A stretch of 64,000 bases of DNA from Chimonanthus salicifolius (Eukaryota > Streptophyta > Magnoliopsida > Laurales > Calycanthaceae), in assembly GCA_013350335.1 (NCBI GenBank), contig CM023540.1:3224001-3288000 (forward strand). The letters run 5' to 3'. The position numbers and the translations under genes are program-made. The notes beneath the pieces are model-generated. The model searched no databases and had not been told where the DNA came from. It saw only the letters and a program-made list of their open reading frames with translations. Position 1 is the stretch's first letter. Each line of letters begins with the position of its first letter. Positions 61,036 through 64,000 of this stretch are shown here, one piece after another.

Positions 61036-62989
61036 TGTAAGGGCCCGGAATTTTTAAAATTAATATAAATGGGAATATTATTTATTTTAAGGATGAAAAT
61101 TGGATGATGGATGGTGTTTGTGGCCTCCAAAGGGAATGAATGAGTGATGCACTCATTGAAGTTAAATGCATAAGGTAAACCCCATCGGAGGATTTGATGA
61201 ATTAGGTATTTTGAATCCATGACCCAAATGGTGGATCATTTTTAGGTCTAAGGTTAATGTGTATGTATGTGATTAAGTAATGGGAATTGGATTAATTAGA
61301 TGACAAGTTTTAATAGTTTGGTGGGTCATAAATGAACCTAAGTTAGGGATCTAAGTTTAAAAATCAATTTTGGACTTAATCATGCATGCATAAATGGGTG
61401 ATTAACCATGGAAAATGAGGTAGTGGCAAAACCGTAATTAAATGTCAAGTTCAAGAATTCCATGGAGATTGATCATGGAATGAGGGGATCTAATGTGATA
61501 ACCTTATAAGTGGTTAATAAAGCCTAGGGTGGCTGATTTTAGACATATGTACTTAAAAATATATAATGGATTAGGTGGGACCCACAAAACCTAAATGGTG
61601 CTCGGTTTTTCATAAGGGCTTATAAATGGTTGAAACATGGACTAATGATTAGTGTGTAACAAGGTACTGGACATCGCAGGCGGTGCGCGATCGGCGACCG
61701 GGTTTGTCGAGCGGAAAAGTGTAAAAGGACGCAAGTCGGTATTAGGTAGGATTCCTACATTTTTGTAAGCCATGGATTGGGTGATGTTTTCTTTAATTTA
61801 TTTTGGAAAGCATGTGGTTGCCTTTAAGATGAGTTTTGGATTATATATCTTGTGATGTTTTCCTTTAAATTATTTTGGAAATCATGTGAATGTCTTAAGA
61901 TGCATTTTGGATTAAATATTATGGGATGTTTTTCCCTTTGATTTATTTGATAATCAAGTAATTGTTTTAAGATGGGTTTTTGTGTTACTATTGAACTACA
62001 TATATTTACATGGCACATGGCATCTACATCTCATGCTGGCATGGGAGGGATATGACAGGGAAATGATGAAATGAAACCGGAGTCCATGCTCCGTCGGGGC
62101 GACCGATAAACAGCATGGGAACATTTCACATATGTATTATGATACCTTGATGATGCTTTTCCATCAAGGGGGATGTTGTATTTATTATTGTACCTTGATG
62201 ATGGTTCTTCCATCAAGGGGGGGATGCCTAGTGTGGATCGCATCTTGATGAGGCTTTTGCATCAAGAGGGTCATGGTAAGATGATGGTATGGATTCTATT
62301 TGGAATACTATGGATGGTTGGAAAAAGGGACATTCTAGAGTTGAGGATGAGATTGATGGGTGGGATTCATGACATAAAACACCATTGCATTACATTGTAC
62401 CAAATGGCATAATTTTGAGATAATATCTTCTATATGCTTTGTTATTACTAATCCATGTGCTAGCCCTACTCGGAGTCCTACTGGGCGCGTGGTCTAACGC
62501 CCTACTTCTACCCTAGCCGACGATGCAGGAGATGGCGGCACGGAAGGACAGGACAGGAGTCAAGCTCAGGAGCTTGGGAAGGCGGATTCATTATGTTGTT
62601 TAAGTTATGTTGGAAAAATGTAATTTGAGTAGCTTAGCTTGTCGGAATGTAATAAATTAGATTACTGGCTATGTTTTGGGATTTTATTATGGACATTATG
62701 GTTTAGAGGTATTATAGAAATTTAAATGAATGTTATCTTCCTTGCTATCTCAAATCTGTAGGATAGTCTTTGTTGTTAATTCCGCACTGAGAAGTAATAT
62801 TCCTTGAGCTTACATCTACGCGTGAACCGTACTCTTGGACTTGGCTCCACGCACGCGTAGGGTTGGCCAGTTAAGGGCCGGGCTTTAGAAGCTCGGACTT
62901 AACTCGCGTCGTGACGTCCGCGCCCTTTGTCACTTTTATGGAAAAAAAAATAGACTCTGATTTTCGGTGAAAAAGGGGCGGGCGTTACA
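61036..62989 (+). mobile_element. Short A2 element nearly lacking palindromes, TSD taggg
   Basis: A 1,954-bp element starting TGTAAGGGCCCGG and ending GGGGCGGGCGTTACA, with perfect taggg duplications (61031-61035, 62990-62994). It aligns by eye with the A2 element at 7860-15390 over its 3' half. Where that copy has a full palindrome (about 13979-14008), this one has only GGTGCTCGGTTTTTCAT. It keeps the GC-rich block (61661-61750), the CTTGATG hairpin repeats (62145-62275), CTACTGGGCGCG-type block (62480), acceptor-like GCAG (to 62528), stem-loop (62816-62860) and an A-tract. Confidence 0.88.
62816..62860 (+). other. Terminal stem-loop, compensatory variant 3
   Basis: Arms CTACGCGTG (62816-62824) and CACGCGTAG (62852-62860) are perfectly complementary. 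Two T-A pairs of the common form are C-G pairs here, with both partners changed in each case. This is the strongest covariation example in the window. Confidence 0.82.
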
Positions 62990-64000
62990 TAGGGTGTTAA
63001 TTAAATAAAAAGAAAGATCAAATACAAGTGGGTGAGGTTCGGCCATGGGTTATGGCCGAACCCCACAAAGTGATTTTTGGGACTTAGATTTAATTGGAAA
63101 TTAAATGGTTAGTGTTTGACTTGCTGTTATATAAACAAGGTAACGGGACTTCTTGAACTGTGTGCAATTGCGAACGGGTGACGAACGGACATTGTTAGTG
63201 ACTTTTGAGTAGGTTTCCTACCTCTTTGTAACCACATATTATACTTGCTGTTTTTATGTTGATTTTGATGAGTTATTTGTGTTAAAGTATTATGTTTCAA
63301 ATGGGATTTGAATGTTAAGATTTATTTATAAATGGCATGTACTCATGGACATCTCATGCATGGCATGGGGTGATGAATATGAAAACTAGAGCCCACACTC
63401 CGTTGGAATGTCCGTGATGCAACTGTGGGGCCTCCTTAGGTGATGAGAGTCCCACCAGGAGGAATACCTTGATGATGAGAATCCCATCAAGAGGAAACGA
63501 AAGAACACTGTGGGTTACCTTTACGATGAGAATCCCGTCAAGTGATGGCTATGTATAATTGTGATGGGTGGGACTCATTACATTTGCATACATACATAGC
63601 ATTGTTTTTGTAAGTTTTGTTGATCATGTAGTATTATGATAAATGCATGTTTTATACTAACCTTGTGGTAACCCTAATCGGAAGACCTACTGGGCGCGTT
63701 GATCTAATGCCCTATTTCTATTCTTAGTGGATGACGCAGGAAAGGGAAAAGGAAAGGTCGAGGATCGCGAAGGAAACCAAGCATAGGAGCTTGGATATTT
63801 GAATGGAATTTTATATATGGATATTTTGTTTATGCTTGCAAGGATATGTAATAACTTAGAATATAGCTATGGTTTGATTTAGTTTGAATGAATGTTTAGT
63901 TTAAAGTAAATATGACTTGTACTTTGCTATCTAAATGGAGTAGTCTTAGGTTCTACTATAATCCGCATTCAGTTTATGTATATTCCGCAAGATTTAATTA
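62990..64000 (+). mobile_element. Continuation of the A element begun at 55504 (piece 3), cut by window end
   Basis: From the taggg TSD it continues with a palindrome (63036, GAGGTTCGGCCATGG/CCGAACCCCAC), a GC-rich block (63138-63190), CCTTAGGTGATGAGAG and CCTTGATGATGAG hairpin repeats (63430-63545), the CTACTGGGCGCG block (63690), acceptor-like GACGCAG (to 63739) and the approach to the stem-loop (ATTCCGCAAG). The stem-loop and terminus should lie within about 300 bp beyond the window. Confidence 0.83.

Noticed and set aside
4479..62989. A elements as DNA transposons with terminal inverted repeats
   Set aside because: The ends (TGTAAC.../...GTTACA) are inverted over only about 9-10 bp, and a 5-bp TSD with TG...CA plus TATA-leader order fits LTRs better. 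I cannot exclude it without finding a full-length partner, so it remains an alternative.

Overview
The window is plant nuclear DNA made almost entirely of repeats. I find no protein-coding gene, tRNA, rRNA, CRISPR array or bacterial feature. The longest open frames are about 100-146 codons, match no recognisable domain and are repeat shadows. The combination of TG...CA elements with 5-bp target duplications, CpG-decayed motifs and tRNA-Asp-type primer-binding sites (PBS) points to a repeat-rich land plant, probably a flowering plant. The species cannot be named.

Two repeat populations explain nearly everything. (1) Host array 'B': an AT-rich tandem array with a period of about 890-910 bp, running from 3171 to 55503 in seven pieces (about 7.7 kb net). 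Each unit carries, on the minus strand, a sequence matching the PBS of Athila/Tat-type Ty3/gypsy retrotransposons (complement of the tRNA-Asp 3' end). The array therefore looks like an LTR-PBS-leader fragment turned into a satellite. (2) Insert family 'A': 18 copies (12 with both ends, 6 partial) of a usually 3.1-4.3 kb sequence with ends TGTAACACC... and ...GGCGTTACA. The complete copies are flanked by 5-bp target-site duplications, 10 of the 12 perfect. No copy has internal coding DNA or a second LTR in a matching place, so I read them as very long solo LTRs (or a non-coding LTR-like element). Removing them and one TSD copy restores the B array in phase.

Sense orientation is inferred from a TATA-like box, a pyrimidine-rich leader and a GTAAGT/GTTAGT donor. 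In this orientation each A copy contains: a 5' part with retroelement-like promoter features; a donor-like site; 1.5-2 kb holding about 6-10 copies of a palindrome (arms GGGTTCGGCCAT / ATGGCCGAACCC, about 5-nt loop); a GC-rich conserved block; short tandem hairpin repeats (CTTGATG...CATCAAG); an acceptor-like CAG; a stem-loop with paired compensatory changes; an A-rich or TA simple-sequence tract; and the 3' end. In the feature list, '+' means TGTAACACC... is at the lower coordinate and '-' the reverse.

Layout: 1-3170 partial A(-); B; 4479-7728 A(-); B; 7860-15390 A(+), interrupted by 10195-13514 A(-); B; 16087-19220 A(-); B; 19887-43441 a composite of nested and deletion-fused A copies; B; 43632-46974 A(+); B; 47629-51434 A(+); B (best preserved, with an alternating dimer pattern); 55504->64000 A(+), interrupted by 56932-60550 A(+) and by 61036-62989, a short A copy almost without palindromes. 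The strongest candidate for something undescribed is the palindrome-loaded A element: more than 100 self-complementary units in 64 kb, whose flanks change while staying self-complementary, together with a covarying terminal stem-loop.
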